A DNA stretch of 64,000 nt from Takakia lepidozioides (lineage: Eukaryota; Streptophyta; Takakiopsida; Takakiales; Takakiaceae), in the NCBI GenBank assembly GCA_030704615.1, contig CM060733.1, positions 47,926,001 through 47,990,000 on the forward strand, written 5' to 3'. A program made the position numbers and the translations under genes. The notes beneath the pieces are model-generated. The model had not been told where the DNA came from and ran no database searches. It was given only the letters and a program-made list of their open reading frames with translations. Below, in pieces: positions 11,010-21,709 of the stretch (the first letter of the stretch is position 1; each line of letters begins with the position of its first letter).

Positions 11010-11940
11010 TTACTCATCTTCCCACTGCCACTCCTGGTCCACCTTGGTTAGCTTGGTTAGAGCCTTTGCAATGGCACTAAATCCCTTGACAAACCGTCTA
11101 TAATAGTTTGCCAACCCCATGAAAGCTCGGACTCGGCTCACATCCGTGGGGCGTGGAATCTGTGCAATGGCCTCTACCTTAGTCTGCTGTATCCCCAATC
11201 CTCCAGGATATATCATGTGACCCAGATACTCAATTTGGTTGTGGAAAAACTTGCACTTCCCCGGATGTAACTTCAATCCGTGCGCCCTCAAGCGCTCAAA
11301 TACCACCTGAAGGTGTCTCTCATGCTCCTCCACCGTAGCACTAAAGATGATGATGTCATCTATGTAGCATCGAGCAAACTCCACCCCTGCTAGAATCCTG
11401 TCCATGACTCTCTGAAACTCTGCAGGAGCGTTCTTAAGCCCAATTGGTAAGAACCGCCACTGGTATAGGCAATCCTTCCCGTGCTCATTGATCCCCCCAA
11501 AATGTCGTCTTCTGCTTATCCGCCTCCTTGATCGGCAATTGGTGATATCTGGATCGTAAATCCAAAGTGCTAAAGACCTTGGCATGCCCAATGGCATCAA
11601 AGATCTCCTTTGGTGTCGGCATGGCATACCTCTTGGACTTGGTCTGACGATTTACAGGCCGGTAATCACCGCACATACGTCTCTCCGTCCAATTGCCATA
11701 GACATCCTTCTTGGCTGGCATCACTGTGGCTGAAGCATACTCTCCACCAGATAGCTCCACCAAACCAGCTTCCCAAAGGTCCTGAGTCCTCATCTGAATC
11801 AAGGACCTCTCCATGTCACTGTATCTATAGGGTCTCCGAAAGATTGACGTGTCAGTGGCCAATTCAATGCGAATCTCTTGACCTTTCAGTGCTCCCAAGT
11901 CCTTCAAACTGAAGGCAAAGCAGTTCCTGTAAGCCCTCAA
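11010..11940 (-). pseudogene. E1 reverse transcriptase
   Basis: Two overlapping frames (11940-11485, then 11627-11010) together cover the RT palm and fingers. In order they show CGDYRPVNRQT, MPTPKEIFDAI, FSTLDLRSRYHQLPI, FLPIGLKNAPAEFQRVMD, the catalytic CYIDDIIIFS and LGHMIYPGGL. A single-base frameshift lies near 11500 (KTTFWG, then INEHGKD in another frame). It lies directly downstream of the methyltransferase in the polyprotein order. Spacing and motifs are typical of Ty3/gypsy RT. Confidence 0.88.
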
Positions 11941-12066
11941 GAATCGCCGTATACGTCGTCTCTCTCCTCCGATGACTATGGGTCCAACATCAGGCTCCTA
12001 GTTGTCCTCCGTGAGTGCAACCTTGAGTCCAGCAGGCTTAGAGGTAGAAGACGCGTCCCGTGGTTG

Positions 12067-13640
12067 CTATGTTGTAACCTCTTGAGCTGTGACCACTTCC
12101 TGCTCTGTCAGTGACAATGTCTCATCATGCCCCACCATCTCATCCTTGAGGACCTCCTCAACTCGAGAAAAATCCCCAACCTCATCCATCACCGCCGCCT
12201 TGGCTGCCAACTCCCTCTGAACCTCGAGCACCTCCCACGTGTGCCATGGATGCGGCCTGCACCTCGTGGTCCTCACCTGTTCGCCCCCACTCGCTGCTTG
12301 TACCGTCTCGGTAGGCAGAGAGACTATCAAGGGAAGTGTACTCCGTACTCTGCGCTGCTCAGCCATAGCCAAGCTGATAATCCAGGTCAAGCAATTGAGA
12401 TCCATTGTTTGCCCCAACACCTGACGACGTGATGCCTCAGAAAGAGATGGCACCACCGTGGTACCAGTGGTAAAACCCAATGCCCGCTCGCGCTCGTCAG
12501 CATTGGGTTCCACTAACTGCTGCAACTGGCTATCCCACAAGAGGCCAGATCCACCATCCTGGAAAGCATGAGATCCTGGAAAGCTGAGTAATGTAGGCAA
12601 TGCTGCTCGTGGGTGACCCACCTTATTGGCCACTGCCAAAGGTGAACGGTCATCGTGTCTCACACGCTGAGACTGCCTCCCTATGTCCAAAATGCTATCC
12701 ACCGTCAGGTTTGGTGGCCGCTGCATCCCATCAAATGCACGCTTGAGTAGTGTAGGTGACATCAAGTTGGTCCACCATAGTCGTGGGCGATGAGCTTGTA
12801 ACCCCACTGCAGCTGCATCCAGCAACACTGCTGACCCAAGCCAAGACCACACTTGATGTACACTGGCCATCACCTTGGCCCGAGAATCACCCATCAATGG
12901 CACATTCTCCAAGATATATGTCAGAGAGTCTGTCTGCTGGATCTGTAAATAGCGCAGGACCATCAACATCTCCCAAAACAGGCGTGACCTTGAGTCTTGT
13001 AACCCATTGCCATGCCCGGCTAATGAATGTCCTTGGCAGGGCCAACCTGCCACTACCAAGTGAATAGGGCCAAGCCGCTCCAAATCCTGCGCCCCCAAAA
13101 AGAGATGTCTACTGGCAAGGCTTGCTGGTATCCACGAACTGCAGACACTGACAACAAATCAGGGTACTGCTGCACCAACTGAGCAACATGGCGCAGTGAG
13201 ACGCGTCATGCAGTCTCATCCCTCTCCACATACAGGTAACGTCGAACTCGTACACCTGCCTGCAGCACTGCAACCAATCCAGTGCTGATCCCGCCAAACA
13301 AGTCCAGAAGGCATATGCCTTCATCCGGGCACTGCCACACAAGAGGTGTGGTGTCCAATGGCGACAACTGAGGTGGTCCTGATGCAATCACCGCACTCTC
13401 ATCCTCTCTTGACGGTACAAAGGCCTCTACCCAGGCTTGTTGCACACGTCTATCAGCAGTCTGCTGCAAATCCTTACTCGTACCCCACAATGGAGTGTGA
13501 GCAACCATGGCAGGCAACTCCGCCGTACCATGCATGTCATCTTGCTCTGCTGGAGGTGGCACATCCTCTGCATGGGCATTGCCCTCCAACAACTCTCCAG
13601 GCCAACTAACTGCAGCTGTGAAGGCTGCTAGTATTGGCAT
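12067..13640 (-). pseudogene. Cytosine-5 DNA methyltransferase inside gypsy element E1
   Basis: A C5-type DNA methyltransferase would transfer a methyl group from SAM to cytosine. The conserved motifs appear in canonical order: motif I LLDLFGGISTG (13290s), motif II-like YVERDETA, motif IV with catalytic Cys VVAGWPCQGHS (about 13040), motif VI ILENVP (about 12910), motif VIII HRPRLWWTN (about 12785), motif IX RERALGF and motif X RRQVLGQTMDLN. The reading is broken by one TGA just after YVERDETA and one single-base shift in a T/G run near 13098. The region lies between protease and RT in the same strand and polyprotein order, so it is element cargo and not a host gene. The DSRSRLFWEML stretch resembles DNMT3-type enzymes more than plant CMT/MET1, but the subfamily is uncertain. 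Confidence 0.9.
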
Positions 13641-13649
13641 CTTGCCCCG

Positions 13650-14168
13650 CTAGGCAGCAGCAACACCCCCAATGAATGTCACAGGGAGCTGTACACGACG
13701 ACCATCCCTTGATTGCCATCCAGGCCTGTAGGATGTTGACTCCTCCCAAAAATCCAGGGTGAAGCCCATGGGATACAATATTGCCCCACCAACAAGGACA
13801 TTGTAAGAGACTGCGTCTGTCACAATGGACTTGGCTCGCATCACTGAGCCATCTATAGGATGATCCGGCTGTAGTCTAATGGCCAACTCACGCCGTGTCA
13901 TGCCCCGAGTCTGCTCTGATCCTCCCAGAGATGTCTGTATCTGGAAGGGACAAGGCTCCATATCCGCCTCCATGAGGCCCAAACCTGCAATAGCGGCTCT
14001 GCCCAACATCAGTGGCTGAGCTCCCAAGTCCAACAAGACCCGCAATGGCCGGTACCTCTTGCCTGCCGGTCCACTCAAAGAGAAAATACCATCCTGGTTG
14101 TCTAACAAGACAACTCCAGGTGTCACCATGGCACGCTCAAAGGCTGGCCTAGTTGGCAGCTTCGTCAA
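13650..14168 (-). pseudogene. E1 aspartic protease
   Basis: The retropepsin domain that would cut the polyprotein shows RVLLDLGAQPLMLGRAAI (normally D-S/T-G; here DLG), followed by ELAIRLQPDHP and YNVLVGGAILYPMGF (the usual xxILG.xWL region). The LDLGA triad has Leu at position two, which is unusual. The frame ends at an in-frame TAG followed by CGG, and the methyltransferase frame continues in phase immediately after it. Upstream a stop at about 14355 separates it from the Gag linker. Confidence 0.75.
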
Positions 14169-14616
14169 CCTGGCAGCTGCAGCTTGCTATGGCGCAGCCG
14201 TGGCAGTCTTGACCCTCAAATCCGATGATCCCTCTGCCACTACACCTTCCACTAACTCCGCAGAAGATGAAGTGACCTCCCCACTCTCACAGAGTGTTGT
14301 TGCTAGTCTGAACACTGCAGCTGGTCTTACCCCCGGCGTCGCAATCATGGTTGCCTAGAACAGTGGGGCCTGACACACAGAGGTGGCCGCCCCCAACAAC
14401 ACACTAGCTGCACTAGCTTTGGCAGCAGGTGTCAGTGCTGCACGTGTAGCTCTTCCCAATGGCACAATAACCTCCGTCTCGGTATCCGTGGGGCGAGAAT
14501 TAGGTGCCATGGATGTCATCGACACTGTCTCTGCCAAGATGAATGATTGAGGCAACCTAGCCTGACGGCTTGCCTCCCCACGCTGCGGATCCAACTCCAC
14601 CTCTGCACCTCGTGGC

Positions 14617-16250
14617 TCAGAAACTCGTGCTGCTCCTCGAGTGACGGCTGTAGCAGACTCCACCTGCACTAATGGTAGTGCTGCCCCACATAAATCCCAT
14701 GCCTCCCATGTCTCCTCCGTCAGAGTGACGTTGCTGAGGAGGAACATGAGGTGGACCCTCAGGTCTTGGAGCTGGTACCACCTGAGCTGTGGCCATGGCA
14801 GCAAGCCTTTGCTCTAGCTGCTGAGGCCGGTTGGCCATGCCTTGGTCAACGCCCTGACCTCCACGTCCTTGGCCATACTGTGCTTGCCCTCGTCCTGCAC
14901 CTTGTCCTCTCTGAGGTGCTCCACCTTGCCCTCGGCCACCATTGTTCCCTTGGAACTGGCCTCGCCGCAATTCAGGGTGCAAGTCATAACACTGGGCATC
15001 TCCATGCCCATACTTGTCACAATGCCCACAATACAATTGTGCAGGTTGTGCTTGTGCCGGCCCTTTGCCACTTTCTGGGCAATCTTTCTTGACATGGGGT
15101 CCTCCACATGTCCAACATACCACCCCTGGTGGCTGTTGGCTTGCAAAAGAAGCTACTGGCCTCTACACCTTAGGCCCCCTATAAGCTCCATGCAATTTGG
15201 GTTGGGCAACCTTGCCCCCCCTGACCACGCTGTTGGGCAGTCCCTTGTATCAGTTGGCTGGCAGCTGCGCCTCGTGCAGACATGTCCTTGCCAAATCCAA
15301 TGGTAACAACTCGCTCCTCCACCATGTTGAGCTCAATCCGCTCAGCCAGCAGAAACACATCTGCTAATGTGGGTTGGCTGCTTATAACAGGGTTGCATCC
15401 CGCACCCTTCTCCTGAACTCCTTGTCCAAAATTCCATACCAGAATTGGATTGCCTGAGCTTCAGTAACCCCTTGGGTCATATTTATCAAGCGCCTCATAC
15501 GAGTGTAGGCCTCTCGCAAGCTCTCACTGGATTTGCGCTGGAAGTCTTGCAAACTTCACAGCTTCTCTGTCCGTACGCCTTGGTAGTTCCTCCGCAACTC
15601 CTGGAAGAACTCCACCACCGGGTTGAATCTAGGCACATGTGTTGTAGTCGTGGCAGGAGGAGTAGTAGCACCTTTTGAACTGGTACCACCTGCAGAAGTA
15701 CCGGCACTACTTGTTCCATTACTAGTGCTAGCAGTGGAAGATATTGGTGCTGATGCAGCTACTGATCGCGTTGTGCCTCGAGTAATGGAGACGTAGTCAG
15801 GTGACCAATACAGCCTCCACTCCTCAATCTCTGCTTCATGTCCTCGCCTGAACTCGTGGTAATCGTCCATAGGCGGGCCTTCCAAATGTTGGAACAGTCC
15901 CTTCCACGCCATGAATGGGGTGAACAGCTGTGGATTGCGCATCTACTGCAAATCACACCAGCTGTCAAACTCCTGGATAAAGTCATCCACCTCGATTGTG
16001 CCCACAGCTCCAGAGTACCTACGAGGCCCCTTGGTAGCTCCATACATCTCCTCCACTTCGTCCCACAACAATGGCGAAGGAAATTGCACACCTGTTGATG
16101 AAGCCTCCGAGTCTGTGTCAGACTCTGCACTAGTTTAGGGTGGAGGTGAAGGTGGTCTAAACCAAACACCTCGTCTTGTGAACCCACTCTCACTGCTACT
16201 GCCTGTAGCCGTACTCTCCTCAAAACCCTTGGGTAACTCCGTGATGACAC
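14617..16250 (-). pseudogene. E1 Gag with two CCHC zinc knuckles
   Basis: Gag would form the particle and package RNA. From 16250 downward it reads an N-terminal region, then LFTPFMAWKGLFQHL. Next comes a Thr/Ser/Ala-rich linker (about 15660-15780) and a capsid-like segment with REAYTRMRRL, QAIQFWYGILDKEFRRRV and VFLLAERIEL (15560-15290). It ends in two zinc knuckles, CWTCGGPHVKKDC and CGHCDKYGHGDAQC (15120-15030), followed by a Gly/Gln/Arg-rich tail. It is spread over three frames with stops, so this copy is dead. Confidence 0.78.
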
Positions 16251-16792
16251 TCACAACCCGCACCTCCCCCACGTGACACTATAAGGCTCTAGTATTAATT
16301 CTAATAGTGACACGGGTGAGCACCTGTTGCGGATTAAGGGTCATATCCCAGTGGCTAAGGGCACCTGCACCTGCATCCACCGCAAGAACTCCTATGGTTG
16401 GCTGGTTATCAACCCAGCCTCACCATAGAAGAAACACTGGTGGTCTTGCTGGTCATCACTCCAACCTCACCACCGACAGCATACTCTAGGATTGACCGGT
16501 GATCAAATCCGGCCTAATCCCTATGAAAACAAGCGCCCACACAAAACCAACATGGCGCACAGTCAAGCATGCAGGTGTGGGGGGGATCCAAACACAAGAA
16601 ACCAAAACATCAACACCCCCACACCAAAATCCCTCCGCAGTGCTGCTCCTACAGAATACCCCAGCCCAAAAACCCCGAACTGACTGGCCTCCACCAAGAG
16701 AGGCTTTGGCAACTACAAGTACAAAGTAATGAAAATAGTAAAGAGAGGGAGGGGAAGAATAGAGGTCCGACCAAGCAAGATCTAATTCTGAT

Positions 16793-18194
16793 CTATGCTA
16801 TCAACTGCCAGACTTCTCTCAAAGTTCCTCGCTCTGCATGATGGTAAGGTGTGGGAGGTATATCTATATCCTGAAACCTGCCACTAACCTTATCCCAAGC
16901 TACAGTAGCTCGCTCTAACCAACCCTCCTCCTCTCTCTGCCAGGTAGAGACAAAACAATACTGCCCTATCTCCCGCTCACTGAATACTAAAGAGAATAAA
17001 GGTAGGGTCTGATAGTCTCTCAACTCGAAAGCTTTGAGACGGTTGCGGGTGTCCTCGTTGCGAATGACTGCATCTCCTTCAAGCAGAACAAACTGTTCGT
17101 TGTTAATGAACCCCCGTTCGTGGTTGCCTGGTGCAGAGCGTGTCCGGCTGCAACCACGTCTGATTGCAAAAACTTGTGCATTCACCTACAGCTGCAGAAG
17201 CTGCTTGCTCCAACAGAGTTCTGACTGTCCAAAGCAATATTGAGGCCCTCAACGCCAACTACAGCAGTTTGCTGTCTATTGCTAATGCCTGACTCCCAGT
17301 ATGCAATCAACTCGTCCAACTGTTCTCCACTCAAATCAGTCTGAGTTCCTTGAGAAACATAAATCTTGTCTCCTTGTGTGTACACAATCTGTAGGTATCC
17401 CCCCAAAAACTGCGTCAAACGAAGCTCATATGACAAAGATATGGCCAAACAGGCTCTGTAAATATAATATATGACAATACAAGGAAAAACTATTTTCAAT
17501 TGGTTTCGTTTGGTTCCTTGTTCCCACGTTTTATTTTATTTTGTTTTTGCGATTCCCTGTAGGTTCCCATCAAGTTCAAAATACAGTGCCCTGCGAGTGA
17601 CCGCAAAATCCCCCAACCGTTCAGAGCCTGATACCCCTTCAGCCAGCGATTCAAGAGCAATTGGCCCTCATTTGAATTAACTAATCAACTTCACAGCCAT
17701 CCACCATTTTTCAACTTCAATTCCAGCTTCACCTTGACGTGCTGGCCAGCCATATCGTTGAACGTTGGTATTCGAATGGCAGACAAAACTATCCCTGATC
17801 AGTTCCAATTCAAATAGCCCACCATGGAAAACACAGAGATTAATGAGATCGCCACAACCTGGTCATGGCGGAAGAGCTTGTCAATCTTCTTCACACCTTC
17901 CTCGAGTCAAGGCCATCCAAACTCCACTATTTGCACGTCTCCAACAGTCTCAAGATCCGTCATGTTCATCTTGCCACAAGACTGATCACTTAGTCATTCC
18001 ATCATTGAAGTGCGCATTGCCCATTTTTGTGTGCCATTTGTCTCTTCACATTTAACCAAACAACTCTGTGGAGTATATAGCCCAGTGTCCTCGAACTCGA
18101 CAGCAACTACCTCGTCTCGTCGTTCAAGGAATCCGTCAAACAAATCACCAGTCCTCTTCGTGATCTTCTTGTCAAGCAAACTGAACTGGTCCAT
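16793..18194 (-). CDS. Unknown ORFs in the E1 leader (between 5' LTR and gag)
   Basis: Three minus-strand frames lie between the 5' LTR and Gag: 18194-17994 (66 aa, starts MDQFSLLDKK), 17499-17182 (contains YTQGDKIYVSQGTQTDL) and 17185-16793 (130 aa, contains QFVLLEGDAVIRNEDT and REIGQYCFVSTW). Composition and lack of low complexity suggest real protein sequence. The 17499 and 17185 frames abut at 17182-17185 and may be one interrupted gene or exons. I do not recognise a domain. It may be an N-terminal Gag extension, an element accessory protein or a captured host fragment. The rest of the leader (18200-19070) shows nothing clear. Confidence 0.4.
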
Positions 18195-19074
18195 ATAGCA
18201 TCATTCGATTTCAAAACCATCATATGTTGTTCCCTAGCACTGGTGAGGCCGCTGCTGCAGGCCTGTCACGACGTTCCAATCGACAGCCATGCTAGAAACA
18301 ATTGCACCACTACAGCCTGCTGTGCTGTGCCTGGCGAGGGCCGCGCCATTAATAGCCTCCTTATGTGTGGCCTACTAGAGTACTGTGAAAGCTTCATACA
18401 ACAAAATTCGGTCTTAAATGTTCATGGCTGCACAGGGTCTAAGAGTCCGACCAAGCATCTTGTAGCTCGTGTATTCCTCTACTCTGGCTACCCTGCAAGC
18501 TCCACGATTGTATTATGTGGCTGCTTCAACGCCGCCCAGCCCCTCTTTGTGCCTGCACTGTCTCACCAGGTTGCAGCAACTGCTAGCCCCTGTTGGAAGA
18601 CTTCATCGCCCAATATGCTACTGGGAGGCTAACTACGGGCTGATCACCAGACTCTTTTTCTTGTGCACATAAACATGCTAGGCTTCAGATTCTGACAACA
18701 TTTATGACACAAGCGACACTCCACCAGCTTTTTCACAGCCCACTTTGAACAAGCCACTTTGCTCTTTCACCAACTTGCAAGCAACAACCTGCCGAGCTGT
18801 TTGTCCGCACAACTGCTACTCCGGCTTTGTATATCCTGCGTAGAGCCTACGAGGCTGTCCAAGCCTCCATCCTCTTATTTGGCATCCTGTGTTGTGCCTC
18901 CCATGCACGCCATCGTACCATACCGCAAACAAAACCAGCATCAATGACTTCTACCTTAACCACTCATTAGGAGTTGTGCTTTCCCTACTTCAAATACCAT
19001 CGACATAGTGCTAACATAAAAGAACTCTATCTAGCTTAGCACTACAAAAATCTAGACAGAGCATCTCTCTCGAG

Positions 19075-19427
19075 TGAAATAAAAACTAAACTCACACTGG
19101 CTGTTGACACAAAATACGGAATACAATATAATCACTCGTTAAAATAAGAGTCAAGCCAGGGGCACCCCAAGCTATGGGGATTCCACCCCACAACAGCCTA
19201 CTCTCCCTCCATAAGTACACTCAGATGCTAAGCATCGAGGGAGCTCGGTCGTGCAGGCTCAACTCGAGAGAGTGAGCCGCACGACTGACGAGCTCGTGAA
19301 GATAAGATGGTGCAGGCGTCAAGCTAAACTTGACACCTGACTTAACACTTGAACTAATTCCAAGTGTTAAATACAAATAACTAGATTTATTCTAGTTAGT
19401 TTCACACTGTGTTTATTTAACTTGACA
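19075..19427 (-). repeat. E1 5' LTR (lacks its last ~85 bp)
   Basis: On the minus strand it starts tgtcaagttaaataaacac at 19427 and runs to 'tttatttca' at 19075. It is the near-identical inverted counterpart of 21271-21623. The final ~85 bp present in the 3' LTR are missing here. Directly outside (19428-19431) is the 4-bp sequence accc on the minus strand, which matches the base run after the 3' LTR. Confidence 0.82.
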
Positions 19428-20707
19428 GGGTCAATCAATACCTGATTGTACCCTGAAAAGCCATCCATAAAGGAGTAGAGCTCGTTTCGTGCTACTTCTT
19501 CCACCAAAGTATCTATGAATGGCAAAGGAAAATGATCCTTGTGTGTTACCTTGTTAAGGGGGCGGAAGTCCACGCATACCCTTAGGCCTCCATTCTTCTT
19601 TTGGACGATCACCATCAGGGACACCCATGTTGATGTTTCCACCGGGAAAATAAATTCTGCGGCCAGCAACTTTTCGATCTCTGCTTTAATGAGTAGTGCC
19701 AAGTTGGGGTTCACCCTCCTCTCGCGTTGTCGTCTTGGGGTGGCTCCCGGAAGTATGGGAATGGAATGCATTGCCACGTAAGAAGGCACTCCCTTCAATT
19801 TGGTGTAGGACCATGCAAAGATGTCCCGAAATTCCTTGAACAGTGCCTGATACTCCAAGGACTACTCTGTTGTCAAGTGGGCTCCCACCTTCACCATCTT
19901 TGGTGACTCTCCTCCAACTGCCATGTCGATCAACTGCGTCGTTGGTTCCGATGTGAAACACGACCTCGGCTCAAATCGAGATCCGTTTGATCTCTGCTGC
20001 AAATAAAGAACATAGGGGGTGCTATGTTTCAGGACATCCCTTTCTAGGTCGACCTCCTCTACAATTCTCATATCTAGAATCTCACTATTTTCCTCCTAAG
20101 GAATCTCTTGTTCCTGCAGACCAACCCGTTCGGCAGATATGGAAAAAAGTTCGGTCAATGACTCGAACTCTGGAAGTGCCTCGGTTGATATCGAGTGTAC
20201 CATCATTTCCCTGCCTTGGTTTTCTTCGAACAACCAAGCCATGCAGTCTGCATCAGACTCGCATTCATACAATCCCGGTCTTAGAGACCTGACTGCATCT
20301 TCTAGTCCTACCTTTCTTCGCTTAACCTCCCTGTGAGGCGCTGTAGCCGTTGCTAAAACTCGGTGGGCGTGCGAGGTGGGGAGGAGCTCTCCCTCTGACC
20401 ACAAATCCTCCTCACTCAAGTCTGCAGACTCCTCTTCAGAGCCAATCATGCTAAGCTCATCCTCATCTGTTTCTTCGTGAGGTGCTCCGGAAAGAAATGC
20501 AACAGTAGTAGTGTAAGGTCTTACCCCATAAGTAATGGTGCCTACCCCCCAATCCGTTCGTGCCCTGGACTGGACCAACCATGGCCTCCCTAACACACGA
20601 ATCAGACACTAAGCAGCTCTCATCCAAAACTTGTACACCCAAATCACATACACACCAACACCCGAGTACACCGTCCTGACCTTGTGTCAGGGCGCCGTCT
20701 TTATACA
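19428..20707 (-). pseudogene. Gypsy element A: protease region and 5' half of RT
   Basis: This is the host element into which E1 inserted. On the minus strand, 20596-20096 begins MLGRPWLVQSR (end of a retropepsin, xLGRPWL) followed by an acidic linker, with a stop just upstream. 19858-19428 is the first half of RT: EFRDIFAWSY, VQKKNGGLRVCVDFRPLN and FMDGFSGYNQVLIDP. The RT then stops exactly at E1's LTR. The second half resumes on the plus strand at 21710. The catalytic YxDD is not in this half. Confidence 0.85.
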
Positions 20708-20926
20708 AGTGCGCCATGTCACCTTCCAAATGTTGATGGAAGGGTTGACCCAAACCTGACAGTGGTACCTGCAAGTTTGAGGTGCATGTTGTGTGGGTCT
20801 GCTAGAGGGGCAGCCACCATGCTGGTGTGTGATCAATGCTCTAGAAGTTGGCATATGGGATGCTTGACTCCACCTCTTGAGATGGTTCCTGGTGGGGATT
20901 GGTTATGTCCGCATTGCATTGGATAG
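20708..20926 (+). CDS. PHD finger, C-terminus of E1 integrase
   Basis: The protein reads APCHLPNVDG, a short linker, then a C4HC3 PHD finger: CMLC, CDQC, WHMGC and WLCPHC, with the typical TPPLEMVP loop. PHD fingers bind histone H3 tails, so this could steer integration to certain chromatin (inference). The frame is intact to the TAG at 20926. Upstream it stays open but changes to unrelated sequence at about 20708, the inversion breakpoint. Its amino-acid start joins in phase with the end of E1 integrase (WKDHVNHS at 9157). It lies about 260 bp before the polypurine tract and 3' LTR of E1. Confidence 0.88.
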   Translation, partial: SAPCHLPNVDGRVDPNLTVVPASLRCMLCGSARGAATMLVCDQCSRSWHMGCLTPPLEMVPGGDWLCPHCIG

Positions 20927-21183
20927 TGGGAGTGGATACAATCATGGAAGGCTAACAAGAAATGCAAGGCCAAGCTACTAGGAGACCAACACACGAGATC
21001 CTGACTCAAGTTCACAGATTGCAAGACGGCGACTAACGATGGGGCTGCTCTTGTACCCGGCCTCTTGGTCTATAGAGTTTGAGTACAATAGGGACAGTGA
21101 TAGAGGACTTAGTACGGCTGTGGCTATTACATCTTGTAGCTATATGGAGTTAGAGGGACCTAACCACTAGCTAGGGGGGCGAT
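20927..21183 (+). other. E1 3' untranslated region with polypurine tract
   Basis: Non-coding sequence between the PHD stop and the LTR-like repeats. It ends in a purine-rich run (ctaggggggcga, about 21171-21182), which is a plausible plus-strand primer site. Confidence 0.5.
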
Positions 21184-21709
21184 TGTGGCAGACTACTTTA
21201 TTGTGCATATATGTGTGGTGTGGTTTGGACAGCGATGTAGTTGTGTAGCGATACGTATGCGCACGACAGCTGCCAAGTTAAATAAACACAGTGTGAAACT
21301 AACTAGAATAAATCTAGTTATTTGTATTTAACACTTGGAATTAGTTCAAGTGTTAAGTCAGGTGTCAAGTTTAGCTTGACACCTGAACCATCTTATCTTC
21401 ACGAGCTCGTCAGTCGTGCGGCTCATCTCTCTCGAGTTGAGCCTGCACGACCGAGCTCCCTCGTTGCTTAGCATCTGAGTGTACTTATGGAGGGAGAGTA
21501 GGATGTTGTGGGGTGGAGTCCCCATAGCTTGGGGTGCCCCTGGCTTGACTCTTATTTTAGCGAGTGATTATATTGATTTCGTGTTTTGTGTCAACAACCA
21601 GTGTGAGTTTAGTTTTCATTTCATTGTGGCAGATTACTTTATTGTGCATATATGTGTGGTGTGGTTTGGACAACGATGTAGTTGTGTAGCGATACGTATG
21701 CGCACGACA
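21184..21709 (+). repeat. E1 3' LTR with an extra 85-bp U5-end copy upstream
   Basis: The LTR proper is 21271-21709: it starts tgccaagttaaataaac, ends cgcacgaca and is followed by accc. The last 85 bp (21625-21709, starting tgtggcag) also occur directly upstream at 21184-21268. An alternative reading of the ends is tgtggcag...tttcattTCA (21184-21623), which places the LTR start at the purine tract. The TGTC/GACA ends and TSD favour the first reading. Confidence 0.75.

Larger units (their letters stand above)
9158..19427 (-). mobile_element. Ty3/gypsy element E1 with DNA methyltransferase (5' LTR to integrase)
   Basis: On the minus strand the order is 5' LTR (19427-19075), a ~2.8-kb leader with unknown ORFs, Gag with two CCHC knuckles, protease, C5-DNA methyltransferase, RT, RNase H and integrase. 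The piece stops abruptly at about 9157, inside the integrase C-terminal tail. The missing 3' end (PHD finger, 3' LTR) lies at 20708-21709 on the plus strand. Total original length was about 11.3 kb. RT-RNaseH-IN order makes it Ty3/gypsy. Stops and frameshifts in most genes mean this copy cannot move by itself. Confidence 0.88.

Noticed and set aside
12067-13640. A stand-alone host DNA methyltransferase gene
   Set aside because: It is sandwiched in order and strand between retroelement protease and RT, in a polyprotein-like layout without introns.
20684-20926. A host PHD-finger gene
   Set aside because: It lacks a proper start, begins at an inversion breakpoint, joins in phase to integrase and is followed by the purine tract and LTR.
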